Part shown: in pieces, positions 1 through 8,784 of the stretch
Layout: every line of letters starts with the position of its first letter
How positions within the stretch are numbered: position 1 is the stretch's first letter
NCBI GenBank assembly: GCA_965200505.1
Contig: OZ241343.1
Location: 2,170,001 to 2,234,000 of the forward strand
Direction: 5' to 3'
DNA: 64,000 bases
DNA from: VXNE01 sp965200505
Lineage (GTDB): Bacteria > Pseudomonadota > Gammaproteobacteria > Pseudomonadales > Azotimanducaceae
The notes under the pieces: generated by a model
What the model was told of the DNA's origin: nothing
The model's input: the letters and a program-made list of their open reading frames with translations, nothing else
The model's database searches: none
Position numbers and translations under genes: made by a program

Positions 1-93
1 CGGTTCGGTCTTTTTGCCCTCTGTCACCACGATCACCTGCGGTTTCAGGGGCTTTGGCGCTCCGCCGCGGGAGGGCTTTCTCGTACGGGCCAT
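1..93 (-). CDS. RloB-like protein, N-terminal fragment (cut by window edge)
   Basis: Only the first 31 codons lie in the window; the gene continues past position 1. The start is the ATG at 93-91, seven bases after the stop of the upstream ATPase gene, so the two are probably one operon. After a basic, proline-rich head comes VIVVTEGKKTEP, which matches the opening strand of the RloB family (hydrophobic strand, then EGxxTEP), a TOPRIM-like fold found in AbiLii and RloB. RloB-family proteins normally follow an AAA ATPase, as here. The family assignment rests on this short motif plus context; the catalytic part is outside the window. Confidence 0.6.
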   Translation of the reverse strand, partial: MARTRKPSRGGAPKPLKPQVIVVTEGKKTEP

Positions 94-100
94 TGCGCCC

Positions 101-1402
101 CTAGTCGTTGAGGGCCACGGCGAGATCGCCGATCACCGGTGCCCCCCCTACACGACCATCTCGATAGACCCGTTCTAGATCTTCGCGCGACCGAATGCGG
201 AAGTCCGTCAGCGGCGTGAAAGTCGATGCCCCGGAAGAGTCCTTCTCCGCGAGCCAAACTTCGTCGAGGTCCAGTTCATCGTGCAGCAGCGCAGTGTCGT
301 GCAGTGTGGCGATTAGCTGCGCACTGTGCTGGTTCCTCTCGCTCTTGAAGAGTTGGATCAGTGCCTCCGTCAGGCGGTGGTGGAGGCTAGCATCCAACTC
401 GTCCACCGCCACTAGCTGACCCACAGAGATGGCGTTCAACATCGGAATGGCCAAGGCGGCCAGTCGCTGTGTACCGCGGCTCTCCAAGTCATAGTCTAGG
501 GAACGAGTCCCGGCAGTACCGGCGTGTTTGAAGCGAAATCGCTTCAACGATAGAACCAGTCTATCGGCATCGTCGGTCGTTCCAGTGAGGTTGGCGTAGG
601 CGCGTTGGAACTCCCGGAACTTCTCCTGTTCAGCTTCGGGTATGTTGTAATCGTCGAGCTCGGTGCCCACTATCCCGAGGTCGGCTTGGCGCATCATTTC
701 TAGGAATGCGTCTTTATATTCGAAGCCATCAAACCTCTTGGCGAATTCGGATTCGATGAGTGCGACCTGCGCTAGCTGCCATCCTTCTAAGAACTGCCGG
801 TGGATCGCCCCAAGTTGCGGGTGGTTGTTCTGCGCCGCGGCGGAAAGGAACAGGCTGTTGGGCCGCGTGAGCGATGCGATTGCTTGGTTCTCGCCTCGCA
901 GGCGCCCGCCAAACGCCATTTTCACGCCGCCCTCTGTAGCCGTACGACGGAACAACACTTGTGTCGTCTGTCGCTTGTGCCGTGCAATCCGATGCAGCCA
1001 TTCGTTCGTGTATTCGGTGTCGGTGCATGAGAAGCCGTATTCGTAAACTTCCTGTGATGCGCTGGCTTCTTGCTCTCGGACGGTGAACATGCAATGGAAA
1101 TGCGTGGGTTTGTCTTCGCTGTCGCCGTCGAGTAGGAAGGGGTATCGAGGAATACGATCCCCCGCGTCCCGCGACTTGTGCGAGTTCACGATGTGACTAC
1201 GCATCAACCGAATCGCGTGGACGAGATTGGATTTGCCCGATGCGTTGGCACCGTAGAGCACGGCCACTGGCACCGCGTCTTCCTCCAAGATCGGCACGGG
1301 CGTAGTGGGCCCCGACCGCTTGACTCGCTTGGCCGCCGTGAGCGTCAACTCCTGATGGTCGCGTATGGAGAGATGGTTCTCCACACCGAATCGCAACAAC
1401 AC
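101..1402 (-). CDS. AAA ATPase, AbiLi/RloA-like partner of RloB
   Basis: A cytoplasmic ATPase of the OLD/ABC-like AAA class found in phage-defence pairs. The Walker A motif is GANASGKSN near residue 52 and the Walker B with D-loop is VAVDELDASLHH near residue 340, giving an SMC/Rad50-like split head. I chose the GTG at 1402 because a strong purine-rich ribosome site lies just upstream and the FGVENHLSI strand that opens this family follows at once; an in-frame ATG at 1453 would add 17 unlikely residues. The downstream neighbour is an RloB-like gene, which matches the AbiL (abiLi/abiLii) or RloAB arrangement. Its role in abortive infection is inferred from the family. Confidence 0.75.
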   Translation of the reverse strand: MLLRFGVENHLSIRDHQELTLTAAKRVKRSGPTTPVPILEEDAVPVAVLYGANASGKSNLVHAIRLMRSHIVNSHKSRDAGDRIPRYPFLLDGDSEDKPTHFHCMFTVREQEASASQEVYEYGFSCTDTEYTNEWLHRIARHKRQTTQVLFRRTATEGGVKMAFGGRLRGENQAIASLTRPNSLFLSAAAQNNHPQLGAIHRQFLEGWQLAQVALIESEFAKRFDGFEYKDAFLEMMRQADLGIVGTELDDYNIPEAEQEKFREFQRAYANLTGTTDDADRLVLSLKRFRFKHAGTAGTRSLDYDLESRGTQRLAALAIPMLNAISVGQLVAVDELDASLHHRLTEALIQLFKSERNQHSAQLIATLHDTALLHDELDLDEVWLAEKDSSGASTFTPLTDFRIRSREDLERVYRDGRVGGAPVIGDLAVALND

Positions 1403-1579
1403 GCTTCTGCCCCCTCCCCCCTCGCAATGAGGCTTCGCGGTGCATTGTGCCACTAATCCGCGTTAGACGCACGGTCGGGTAGCTGGCAGCTTGGCTGAGA
1501 GGCACCGGAGCGACCCCGGTTGGTCATGTCACACTCGCCCCCCAACTCTCGACTAGAATCGTCCGCACCGCTTCCTTGG

Positions 1580-3508
1580 ATGCCGCTGATGTCTCTGTCT
1601 TCCCCGATGCGCCTTGGGGCGCTTTTGGCCTCGCTGGCCGTCCTTGCGCCGCCGCTGATGGGCGAGCCGCAGTCCGCCACGCCGCCGCAGATCGAAGCGG
1701 CAACCGACGAAACCGCAACGCCGTGGACGAGCCTCGCCGCCAACGATGCGCCGGAGGACTTCCACTTCGTCATCGTCACCGATCGCACGGGTGGGGAGCG
1801 CCGGGGGGTGTTTCCCGCGGCGATGCCGAAGGTGAATCTGTTGGAGCCGGCGTTCGTGGTGAGCGTGGGCGACCTCATCGAGGGCTATACGCAGGATCAG
1901 GCGCAGCTAGACCGTGAGTGGGACGAGTTCGCCGGCTTCGTGAACGCCTTGGAGACGCCGTTTTTCCATGTCGCGGGCAATCACGACATGAGCAACGCCG
2001 TGATGGCGGAGGCTTGGCGGGAGCGGTTCGGCCCCTCGTACTACCACTTCCTTTACAAGGATGTGCTCTTCATCGCCTTGAACTCCGAACTCTTCGGCAT
2101 GGTGAGCGATCCGGAGAGCCCCGTGCCCGGGCCGTGGACGCAAGCCGAGCAGCTCGCGTGGCTGGAAGGCGTCTTGGCGGATCACCCGAACCCGCGCTGG
2201 ACCATCGTCCTCGTCCATCAACCGCTGTGGGACTACCGCGAGGGCGTGCGGGGGGACTGGCCCCGCGTCGAGGCCATGCTCGGCGAGCGCGACTACACCG
2301 TGTTCGCCGGCCACTTCCACCGCTATGTGAAGAACGTGCGCAACGACCGCAAGTACTTCACCCTCGGCACCACCGGCGGCGGCAGCAGCCTGCGTGGACC
2401 GCTGTTCGGCGAGTTCGACCATGTGGTGTGGGTGACGATGACGGAATCGGGCCCGCGCATGGCGAACCTGCTGTTGGACGGCATCTTGGACGAGAACGTC
2501 GTCACTGCGGAATCGCGGGCGTTGGTGGATGCGCTGGCGCGGGCGGTCACATCGACGGCGGGGCTCTTCGAGGGCGATGCGTTCAAGGCCGGCGCGATGG
2601 CCTTCGAGGTCAATAATCCGGGTGCCGAACCGCTCAATGTCACGCCTACGGTGGAAGCACCACCCGGGCTGCGGTACGTCGGCGGCGCGGCACCCCTCAC
2701 GCTGGCGCCGGGCGAAGTGGCGCAAATGGAAATCCAACTGGCGGCCGATGCGCCAACGCCGTGGGCCGCCTTGGCGCCTGGGCGCGTCACTTGGTCGCTC
2801 AGCACACGCCTCCGCGAACGCCCCATCGCCTTCGACGTCCAATCGGCGCTCATGCCGGTGGGGCGCATGGCGTTGGCCACCGGTGCCGCGCCCACGGTGG
2901 ATGGGAACCTCGATGATTGGCCAGCCCTGCCGTTCGTGGTGGACCGCCAAGGGGACGTGGTGGCGCGGGGCGCCACGGCGCAGGACATCTCCTATCGCTT
3001 CGCCTTGCGGGAATCCGGCGGCGACATCTACTTCGCCGCTCGCGTCGTGGACGACAGCGTGCCGGACCTGCCGTGGGATTCGGCCCGCTACCAAGACCAC
3101 ATCCTGCTGAGCGTCGATGCCCGGCCGGCGCCGGAGCGCGCGCGCAACTTGTCCCTCTATGAAGCCATCGACGCCGGCGACTTGGCCCGCATCGCCTTGG
3201 ACTACATGACGCCCGGGAACGAAGTGGCCGAAGACCGCACCATCGCATTCCTCGATGCGGCGCGCGCCGCCATCGAATGGCGCACCCGCCGCACGGACGC
3301 GGGCTACGACGCGGAAGCGAAGGTCTCCGGTGCCTTCCTGGACGCCCAGCACGGCAGCCCGTGGCACACCGTGCGCATCGCCGTGCAGGCGACGGATGTG
3401 GATGCAGACGAACCCGGCCTCATCATCCTGCACTGGCAGCCGTATCGATTCGGGTCGGCGCCGGTGGCGGCTTCCGGCACCTTCGTGCGGCAAGAGGCCA
3501 CGGACTGA
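1580..3508 (+). CDS. Secreted calcineurin-like metallophosphoesterase with C-terminal CBM9-like domain
   Basis: An exported phosphoesterase of about 640 residues. A hydrophobic N-terminus (LGALLASLAVLAPP) looks like a signal peptide; in-frame ATGs at 1526, 1589 and 1607 are alternative starts, and 1580 is a compromise because no clear ribosome site decides. Metallophosphoesterase motifs occur in order: TDRTGG, GDLIEGY, GNHD, VHQPLW and GHFHRY. The first motif has Arg where the superfamily usually has the DxH histidine. From about residue 430 the protein has a DGNLDDWP segment typical of CBM9-like carbohydrate-binding modules. The substrate is unknown. It diverges from the upstream ATPase gene. 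Confidence 0.8.
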   Translation: MPLMSLSSPMRLGALLASLAVLAPPLMGEPQSATPPQIEAATDETATPWTSLAANDAPEDFHFVIVTDRTGGERRGVFPAAMPKVNLLEPAFVVSVGDLIEGYTQDQAQLDREWDEFAGFVNALETPFFHVAGNHDMSNAVMAEAWRERFGPSYYHFLYKDVLFIALNSELFGMVSDPESPVPGPWTQAEQLAWLEGVLADHPNPRWTIVLVHQPLWDYREGVRGDWPRVEAMLGERDYTVFAGHFHRYVKNVRNDRKYFTLGTTGGGSSLRGPLFGEFDHVVWVTMTESGPRMANLLLDGILDENVVTAESRALVDALARAVTSTAGLFEGDAFKAGAMAFEVNNPGAEPLNVTPTVEAPPGLRYVGGAAPLTLAPGEVAQMEIQLAADAPTPWAALAPGRVTWSLSTRLRERPIAFDVQSALMPVGRMALATGAAPTVDGNLDDWPALPFVVDRQGDVVARGATAQDISYRFALRESGGDIYFAARVVDDSVPDLPWDSARYQDHILLSVDARPAPERARNLSLYEAIDAGDLARIALDYMTPGNEVAEDRTIAFLDAARAAIEWRTRRTDAGYDAEAKVSGAFLDAQHGSPWHTVRIAVQATDVDADEPGLIILHWQPYRFGSAPVAASGTFVRQEATD

Positions 3509-3580
3509 ACGGCCCTTGGTTCGATGGAGCCGGAGCGCGAATCGCGGACGAGCCGCCCTGAGTGACGGAATGACGCTCGA

Positions 3581-4111
3581 TTAAGGCGTTTCGTCCGGGG
3601 CGGATTCTGACGCCAAGGGCGGCTCCCAATCAGCGTTGACGACCGCCGTTCGGGCCACGAAGTCATGCAAGCACCGCCGCCGTTCGCCGAAGATGAAGAG
3701 GGCGTCAGCCAACGCAAACAGGGTGCCGGCAATCGGGATTTGGAAGGCGAGTTGGAAGGCCGCGTAACGCAGGCCGAAGGCGTTCCACAGCGGAACGAGC
3801 CGCCCCGTTTGGCCGCTCACTATGCGCACCCCAACAGCCATTTTGCCCACCGTCTGGCCACGTTGGGCGAGCAAGCGGCCGTTCACGATGCCATAGGCGA
3901 CCAACGCCGCCACGGCTAGCCGCACCGTCGCGGCAGGGTCTCCACTGGTGATCCCTTCGTGCCAACCGAGGCTCCACATCACGGCGAAGGCAATCGCCGC
4001 GACGAGCAACATGTCGAGAATGTAGGCGCCGAGCCGGGCGCCGCGGCCGGCAAGGTCGGCTTCTCCGATGAGGGGCTCGGCCGCGGCGGCCGCGGTGTGG
4101 TCGTCAGTCAC
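3581..4111 (-). CDS. RDD family membrane protein
   Basis: A small integral membrane protein of about 176 residues. The sequence RGARLGAYILDMLLV is the RDD motif region at the start of the first helix. More hydrophobic segments follow (AAIAFAVMW, LAVAALVAYGI, FQIPIAGTLFALADALFIF), and there is the family's QTVGKMAVGVRIV stretch. The GTG at 4111 is preceded at good spacing by AGGAG, so I prefer it to the longer frame opening at 4276, which would overlap the divergent gene. RDD proteins have varied or unknown roles, including transport; none can be assigned here. Confidence 0.8.
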   Translation of the reverse strand: MTDDHTAAAAAEPLIGEADLAGRGARLGAYILDMLLVAAIAFAVMWSLGWHEGITSGDPAATVRLAVAALVAYGIVNGRLLAQRGQTVGKMAVGVRIVSGQTGRLVPLWNAFGLRYAAFQLAFQIPIAGTLFALADALFIFGERRRCLHDFVARTAVVNADWEPPLASESAPDETP

Positions 4112-4278
4112 GGTGGCTCCTACTGCGTGGAAGCGGTGAGTGCATCGAGGCCGCGAGCATATCAGGCTGCGCCCCGTTTGCCGTGGCAGTGCGCGAAGCG
4201 GCCGGCATCGTGCATAGAATATGCGCCCTGCTGAGCGCAAGTCCGGCGCTTGGCCGGCCAACTTGAGGAGTGCCAACG

Positions 4279-4890
4279 ATGTCCGTGCAGGTGGAGTTCC
4301 ATTTCGATTTCGGCAGCCCGAACGCCTATCTCTCGCACCTCGTCTTGCCGGACATCCAAGCCCGCACTGGCGAGGTGTTCAAGTATGTGCCGGTGTTGCT
4401 CGGCGGCGTGTTCAAGGCCACCAACAACGTGTCGCCGATGGTGTCGTTGCAGGGCATCAAGAACAAACCGGAATACCAGCGCCTTGAAACGGAGCGGTTC
4501 GTGCGCCGCCACGGCATCACCGAATACCACGCCAACCCGCACTTCCCGGTGAACACGCTGCAGATCATGCGTGGCGCCGTGTTCGCCGCGCATGAGGGGT
4601 TCATGGCGCCTTATGTGGAGGCGGTGTATCGGCACATGTGGGCAGAGCCGAAGAAGATGGACGATGCCGAAGTGATCGCCGCGGCGCTGCAGGCATCCGG
4701 CTTCCCGGCCGAGCGGATCATGGCCGGGATGGGGGCGCCGGAGGTGAAGGGCGAGCTCATCGCCAACACCGAATACGCCGTGGAGCGTGGCGTGTTTGGT
4801 TCGCCGAGCTTCTTCGTGGGCGACGAGTTGTTCTTCGGCAAGGACAAGCTGCGCGAAGTGGAGGAGGAGATCGTGCGGCAGAAGGGGTAG
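4279..4890 (+). CDS. DsbA-family 2-hydroxychromene-2-carboxylate isomerase-like protein
   Basis: A cytoplasmic thioredoxin-fold protein of the kappa-GST/HCCA isomerase group, 203 residues, normal for the family. The N-terminal FHFDFGSPNAYLSH holds the conserved serine in place of a CxxC. The C-terminal GVFGSPSFFVGDELFFGKD is the cis-proline loop and end of the fold. The ATG at 4279 has GAGGAG about ten bases upstream; an ATG at 4270 is less well placed. HCCA isomerases act in naphthalene-type degradation, but many homologues have no known substrate and no degradation genes are nearby, so the exact reaction is open. Confidence 0.85.
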   Translation: MSVQVEFHFDFGSPNAYLSHLVLPDIQARTGEVFKYVPVLLGGVFKATNNVSPMVSLQGIKNKPEYQRLETERFVRRHGITEYHANPHFPVNTLQIMRGAVFAAHEGFMAPYVEAVYRHMWAEPKKMDDAEVIAAALQASGFPAERIMAGMGAPEVKGELIANTEYAVERGVFGSPSFFVGDELFFGKDKLREVEEEIVRQKG

Positions 4891-4958
4891 CGCCGGCTTG
4901 GGGCTAGGCTGCTCGCCGCAGGTCCACATGAGGCACACGCACCAGCCGGTGCCCCACC

Positions 4959-5768
4959 CTATCCACCGCCGCTTGCGCCTGTTCGAGGATCACATAGCCG
5001 ATGAGCGGCTCGGTGTCCTCGCCGTCCACAAACAGCACCTCGTTGAACACGGGCCGCGGCAGCGGATAGGTTGTCGCATCCCGCGCCCCCTTGCGCTTTG
5101 GCGGTTGCGAGCAGGCGGTGCAGCCCTCGATCTAGATCTTCCGCCATGAACACCGCCTCCAAGTCGCCATCCGCGGTGTTTTCCCAAACGCCATCGCTCA
5201 CCAGCAGATAGCCGTCGCCATCCACGGGCTCCTTGCCTCCGGCATCGATCTGCGGTGTTTGCTCGCCGCCGAGGGCCTCATACAGGCGGTTCTTGTCCGG
5301 ATGGGTTTTCATCTGCGCCTCCGTGATGCGCCCCCGCAGGCGCTGCAGCTCGACGATGGAGTGATCCATCGTGCGCTCCACCAAACTGCCGTTGGCGAAG
5401 CGGTATAGGCGGCTGTCGCCGACATGGGCCCAAGCGGCGCCGGCCGCGCCGATGTGGAGCAGCACGCAGGTGCTGTGGGGGGTGATGCCGCGTTCGGCGC
5501 CGAGGGCGTTGATGCGCTCATGGACGCCGAGGACGATGCTTTGGAGCAAGTCCGCCGGGGCATCCTCTTGGCCACGCTCGAAGTCTCGCAACAGGTCGGC
5601 GGCGGTGTCGATGACCGCTTGGGCCGCCAAGGCGCCCCCCGCATGGCCGCCGGCCCCGTCCGCCAGCACCAGCAGCTTGCCCCGTTCGCCACCCAAAACC
5701 CGCACCCGGTCTTGCTGCTCTTCGCGCCCACCGATGTCCGCCAGACAGGCGGTTTCAATTGGAAGCAC
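4959..5768 (-). CDS. PP2C-type Ser/Thr protein phosphatase (possible 3' frameshift)
   Basis: A metal-dependent phosphatase that would remove phosphate from Ser/Thr in the nearby kinase/FHA system. Motifs in order: EEQQDRVRV (near the N-terminal Asp), VLADGAGGHAGG (metal-binding DG), AHVGDSRLYRF, LLVSDGVWE and GCDNLSAAA (last metal-binding Asp). The start is a GTG at 5768 with only a weak ribosome site. The last 25 codons in this frame have unusually A/T-rich third positions. The +1 frame over the same stretch has GC-rich third positions and stays open to a stop at 4906-4904, reading FNEVLFVDGEDTEPLIGYV. This suggests an indel or a frameshifted tail. It diverges from the FHA gene. Confidence 0.8.
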   Translation of the reverse strand: MLPIETACLADIGGREEQQDRVRVLGGERGKLLVLADGAGGHAGGALAAQAVIDTAADLLRDFERGQEDAPADLLQSIVLGVHERINALGAERGITPHSTCVLLHIGAAGAAWAHVGDSRLYRFANGSLVERTMDHSIVELQRLRGRITEAQMKTHPDKNRLYEALGGEQTPQIDAGGKEPVDGDGYLLVSDGVWENTADGDLEAVFMAEDLDRGLHRLLATAKAQGGAGCDNLSAAAARVQRGAVCGRRGHRAAHRLCDPRTGASGGG

Positions 5769-5887
5769 CGACGAATCGCCCCTTTTGTCTCCGCTTTGCG
5801 TTTACACGCTTCCCCGCTGCTTGACAAACCCAAGCCGAACAAAGGACGCTTCCCGCCAACATCGGTGAGAGTGGGAATCGGGCAACC

Positions 5888-6532
5888 ATGCCAATCCGAC
5901 GCCGCGGCGATGGCGAGATCGTGGAAGAACCCACGGAACCGCAGACGCGGGCTCTGAGCGAGGGTGCCGGGGCTGCCAAGGCGGACGAGGCGGCCACCGA
6001 ACCCGCGTCCACGCCGCCGGCGGATTCCCTGTTCGCCGATGCGCCGGCCGCGCGGGATGAACGGGCGGAGTCTCCCACCAAGCCCATCAGCCGTGAGGAT
6101 CGGGAAGGCAAGACACGCATCTTGTCTCCCCATCGCCCGCCGGCCGCGGAAGATCGCCCCGTCGCCAAGGATCCGATGGCGGATCCGCCGGTTGGCTGGC
6201 TGGTGGTGGTGTGCGGCCCCGGCAAAGGCAATGTGCTAACACTCGGCAACGGCATGAACGCCATTGGGCGCGGCCGTTCTTCACGGGTGCGGCTGGACTT
6301 CGGCGATGGCAACGTGTCGCGGGCCAACCACGCCCGCATCGCCTACGAACCCCGCGAGCGGCGTTGGCTGCTCTCACACGGCGATGGCGCGAACCTCACC
6401 TACCTGAACGGCGAGGTGGTGATGGCGCCGGTGGAGGTCGCCTCCGGCGCGGAGATTCAGCTGGGTGAGACCACCTTGCGTTTCCAGGCGTTTTGCTCGC
6501 CGGAGTTCGACTGGCCAGACGTCGATGATTGA
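5888..6532 (+). CDS. Stand-alone FHA-domain protein
   Basis: A cytoplasmic phosphothreonine-binding protein of 214 residues. The first 95 residues are charged and low in complexity with several Thr/Ser that could be phosphorylated. The FHA domain occupies roughly residues 98-205: AIGRGRSSRVRL carries the Gly-Arg of the phosphopeptide loop, NVSRANHARI is the Ser-x-x-His strand, and YLNGEVV replaces the usual NGT loop. The stop overlaps the start of the following PP2C gene, so FHA and phosphatase are translationally coupled. It probably recruits targets phosphorylated by the kinases at 15.7-18.5 kb and 23.1-24.6 kb; that link is inference. Confidence 0.85.
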   Translation: MPIRRRGDGEIVEEPTEPQTRALSEGAGAAKADEAATEPASTPPADSLFADAPAARDERAESPTKPISREDREGKTRILSPHRPPAAEDRPVAKDPMADPPVGWLVVVCGPGKGNVLTLGNGMNAIGRGRSSRVRLDFGDGNVSRANHARIAYEPRERRWLLSHGDGANLTYLNGEVVMAPVEVASGAEIQLGETTLRFQAFCSPEFDWPDVDD

Positions 6533-7313
6533 GGGGCGCGACTTCGCCGGCGCGGCCATCGTCGGCAAGCGAAAACGCCAAGAGGACGACTGGGGCGTTC
6601 ACGTCGATCCACCCACGGTGGAAGGCGGTGCCCACCTGTTGGCCGTGCTGGCGGATGGCATGGGCGGCGCCCCAGCCGGGGATCGCGCGAGCAACACCGT
6701 CGTAACCGCCTTCCTCAATGGCTACATGCACCATGCGGAACCGGCGCGGCGGCGCTTGGAACTGGCCGCGTGGGGTGCCAACGACGCGGTGGCGGACGCC
6801 GTGGCCGCGGATAGTGCGCTGAACGGCATGGGGGCCACGCTGGTCGCGGCGCTCTGCTTCGGGGGGCGCATCGAGTGGCTGAGCGTTGGGGATTCCTACC
6901 TCTATCTTTGTCGGGATGCGCAGCTCACCCGCATCAACCCCCTCCACACCTACGCCGCCACCCTGGACGCCATGGCGGATCGCGGCGAAATCTCCCGCCA
7001 AACCGCCCTCGCCCACCCAGACAGGCCCGCGCTCACCAGCGTTGTGATGGGTTGGCCGATGGAGCAAGTGGCGCAAGGTGACGTGGCGCTGCAACGCGGA
7101 GACGTGCTGGTGCTTGCGAGCGACGGCCTCGACACGCTGGCTGACGACGAGATCGTCGCGCTTTGCGAGGAAGGTGCCGGCGACGCCGGCGGCGACACCC
7201 CAGCCCGATGGATTGCGGATGCGTTGCTAAACCGGGTGGACCACCACGCGAGGCCGTATCAAGACAATGCCACCGTAATCGTCGTGCTGCCCGGCGAACA
7301 TGGTGCGGGGTGA
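6525..7313 (+). CDS. PP2C-type Ser/Thr protein phosphatase
   Basis: The second PP2C phosphatase of the locus, 262 residues. Motifs: KRKRQEDDWGV, VLADGMGGAPAGDRAS (metal site), GMGATLVAA, LSVGDSYLYL, VLVLASDGLDTL and YQDNATVIVV (final metal-binding Asp). The ATG at 6525 sits inside the stop region of the FHA gene and gives the normal N-terminus; a frame opening at 6465 would add 20 unrelated residues. Compared with the divergent PP2C at 4.96 kb this copy is intact at its C-terminus. It is followed by a convergent AbiE pair that separates it from the protease/FHA genes of the same apparent system. Confidence 0.88.
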   Translation: MIEGRDFAGAAIVGKRKRQEDDWGVHVDPPTVEGGAHLLAVLADGMGGAPAGDRASNTVVTAFLNGYMHHAEPARRRLELAAWGANDAVADAVAADSALNGMGATLVAALCFGGRIEWLSVGDSYLYLCRDAQLTRINPLHTYAATLDAMADRGEISRQTALAHPDRPALTSVVMGWPMEQVAQGDVALQRGDVLVLASDGLDTLADDEIVALCEEGAGDAGGDTPARWIADALLNRVDHHARPYQDNATVIVVLPGEHGAG

Positions 7314-7345
7314 ATTGCGTTCAGCGGCGCCAACTAATCCGCGAT

Positions 7346-8152
7346 CTAGGTTGTTGCCAACAAGCGCAAGGCGTTGTGCTTATCCAGCGTGGCCACGTCC
7401 TGCGGGTGTTCGAGGAACTTGCCCACGTCCAACCTGGCCTTGTGCCAATCCATCGCTTCCAATCGCCTGCTCACGGCCGCCTTCCAATTGGCTGCGTTCA
7501 TGGTGCCCAGCGTCGCCCCGCTTTGCCTTAGCGCCGCGTTCAACAGCGTGAAGTTGGGCGCTGGCCAATCTGGGTCGCTCAAGTACCAAATCAAGTCATG
7601 GAGATCGCGTCCTTTGGTGTAGTTGCGCTGCAATACGGCGTGTAGTTTCCCCGCCAAGAGGGTGGCCCGGTCGTGATGATGCAATCGCAGCATCACATGG
7701 CGTCGCACTAGCCGCACCTCGGTGGCCGCGCCGTGCGGTGGGTTGGTGTCCACTTCAATCTTGATCGCCATCGCCTCGCCGGCGTGGGGCGACAGGCCGA
7801 GTTCGTGCAACAGGCCCGGGAAGCGCACCAGCCCATTGTGAACTGCGCGCAACTCGCGAATGCGCGGCTCCACTCGATATTGTTCAGCCGTCAAGTCCTG
7901 CTGAACGGCGTTCAGATAGTCTGCGAGGTTGTAGCGTTCCCGGTTCTTCTCAAGCGCGAAGTCCAAGTCCTCCGAATAGCGCGGCAGCGCGTAGAGGAAA
8001 CGCAGGCAGGTGCCACCTTGAAAGGCCAACGAGGACATCGCGCCGGCCCGTTGCATCGCCCCCAGGATGCGCGCCTGCAGATACTCACGGACGATGTTGC
8101 GCCCCTGCAACGGCGAGCGATCCTGCACCAGCGCCTTGAGATGGTCCTTCAT
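7346..8152 (-). CDS. abiEii: AbiEii-type nucleotidyltransferase toxin
   Basis: The toxin half of an AbiE (type IV toxin-antitoxin / abortive infection) pair, 268 residues. The DNA polymerase beta-like nucleotidyltransferase core is clear: FQGGTCLRFLY (Gly-Gly loop) followed by RYSEDLDFAL (DxD metal-binding motif), and later KGRDLHDLIWYL, a conserved C-terminal AbiEii motif. The start codon overlaps the stop of the upstream antitoxin gene by four bases (ATGA), the usual coupling. Family members transfer nucleotides to RNA acceptors and are bacteriostatic; the target here is unknown. Confidence 0.88.
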   Translation of the reverse strand: MKDHLKALVQDRSPLQGRNIVREYLQARILGAMQRAGAMSSLAFQGGTCLRFLYALPRYSEDLDFALEKNRERYNLADYLNAVQQDLTAEQYRVEPRIRELRAVHNGLVRFPGLLHELGLSPHAGEAMAIKIEVDTNPPHGAATEVRLVRRHVMLRLHHHDRATLLAGKLHAVLQRNYTKGRDLHDLIWYLSDPDWPAPNFTLLNAALRQSGATLGTMNAANWKAAVSRRLEAMDWHKARLDVGKFLEHPQDVATLDKHNALRLLATT

Positions 8153-8784
8153 AGCGGCCGGTACTTTGGCGTCTCGTCGGCTAGGCGGACGATCTTTTCC
8201 GCGGCGCGGCGGAGCTTCGGCGATCCGGTGCGCGCGGCAAACGCGGTCAGCGTGTTCATGCAGAGCGCGTCGTAGTCGAGGCGCAGTTCTTGGAGGTAGG
8301 CGCGGTCATCTCCCCCCGGATGAAGGTGGACCATATCGAGCAGCGCCTTCTCGGGCGTGGCGACGAATGCCTGCTGGTCGTTGGCCAAATCCTGCAGTTG
8401 GTAGCCGAAGAAAAGCGCCCCCTTCAGGTGGCGAAAGGAAAACCGGCCTAGGGCGTTGGTGCGGGTGTGGGGACGGCCGGTGGTGACGCTGGTTGTCTCG
8501 GCGACGTATTCGGGGATGGCGTGTGCGTAGGCCAACGCCGCTTCGCAGCTAACGTAGGAACCGCGGGCCAGTTGGTTCGCCACCAGGAACGGATGCGGTT
8601 GGCACTGCCGCCAAGGCGGCGCCAAGGTGTACAGCCCGCGCCGTAGCTGCAACACACGGCCACTGCGCGTCCACCGCGCCAACTGGCCGCGAATGTCTGC
8701 AACGTCCACCGAACCGGCCACCAGCAAGCCCGTCTCGAAGACCGGCAGTGCGCCCACGACTTCAACGAGCTCGCGGAAGTTCAT
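8149..8784 (-). CDS. abiEi: AbiEi-type antitoxin / autorepressor
   Basis: The antitoxin half of the AbiE pair, 211 residues. The N-terminal 85 residues form a winged-helix-like domain with the family's LQLRRGLYTLAP signature. The middle has SYVSCEAALAYAHAIPEYV and the typical VTTGRP, and the C-terminus has ATPEKALLDMVHLHPGG, the AbiEi_4 hallmark. It is expressed first and overlaps the toxin gene. Family members autorepress by binding inverted repeats in their promoter, and one is visible just upstream (8784-8819). Confidence 0.88.
   Translation of the reverse strand: MNFRELVEVVGALPVFETGLLVAGSVDVADIRGQLARWTRSGRVLQLRRGLYTLAPPWRQCQPHPFLVANQLARGSYVSCEAALAYAHAIPEYVAETTSVTTGRPHTRTNALGRFSFRHLKGALFFGYQLQDLANDQQAFVATPEKALLDMVHLHPGGDDRAYLQELRLDYDALCMNTLTAFAARTGSPKLRRAAEKIVRLADETPKYRPL

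Noticed and set aside
1907..3493. Long minus-strand reading frame opposite the metallophosphoesterase gene
   Set aside because: It mirrors a well-supported gene, has arginine/histidine-rich low-complexity sequence, and shows no family motif. The same applies to long antisense frames opposite the trypsin/FHA genes (11057-12673), ybbP (35025-37646), the first TonB receptor (37652-39253) and zipA/smc (57629-59320).
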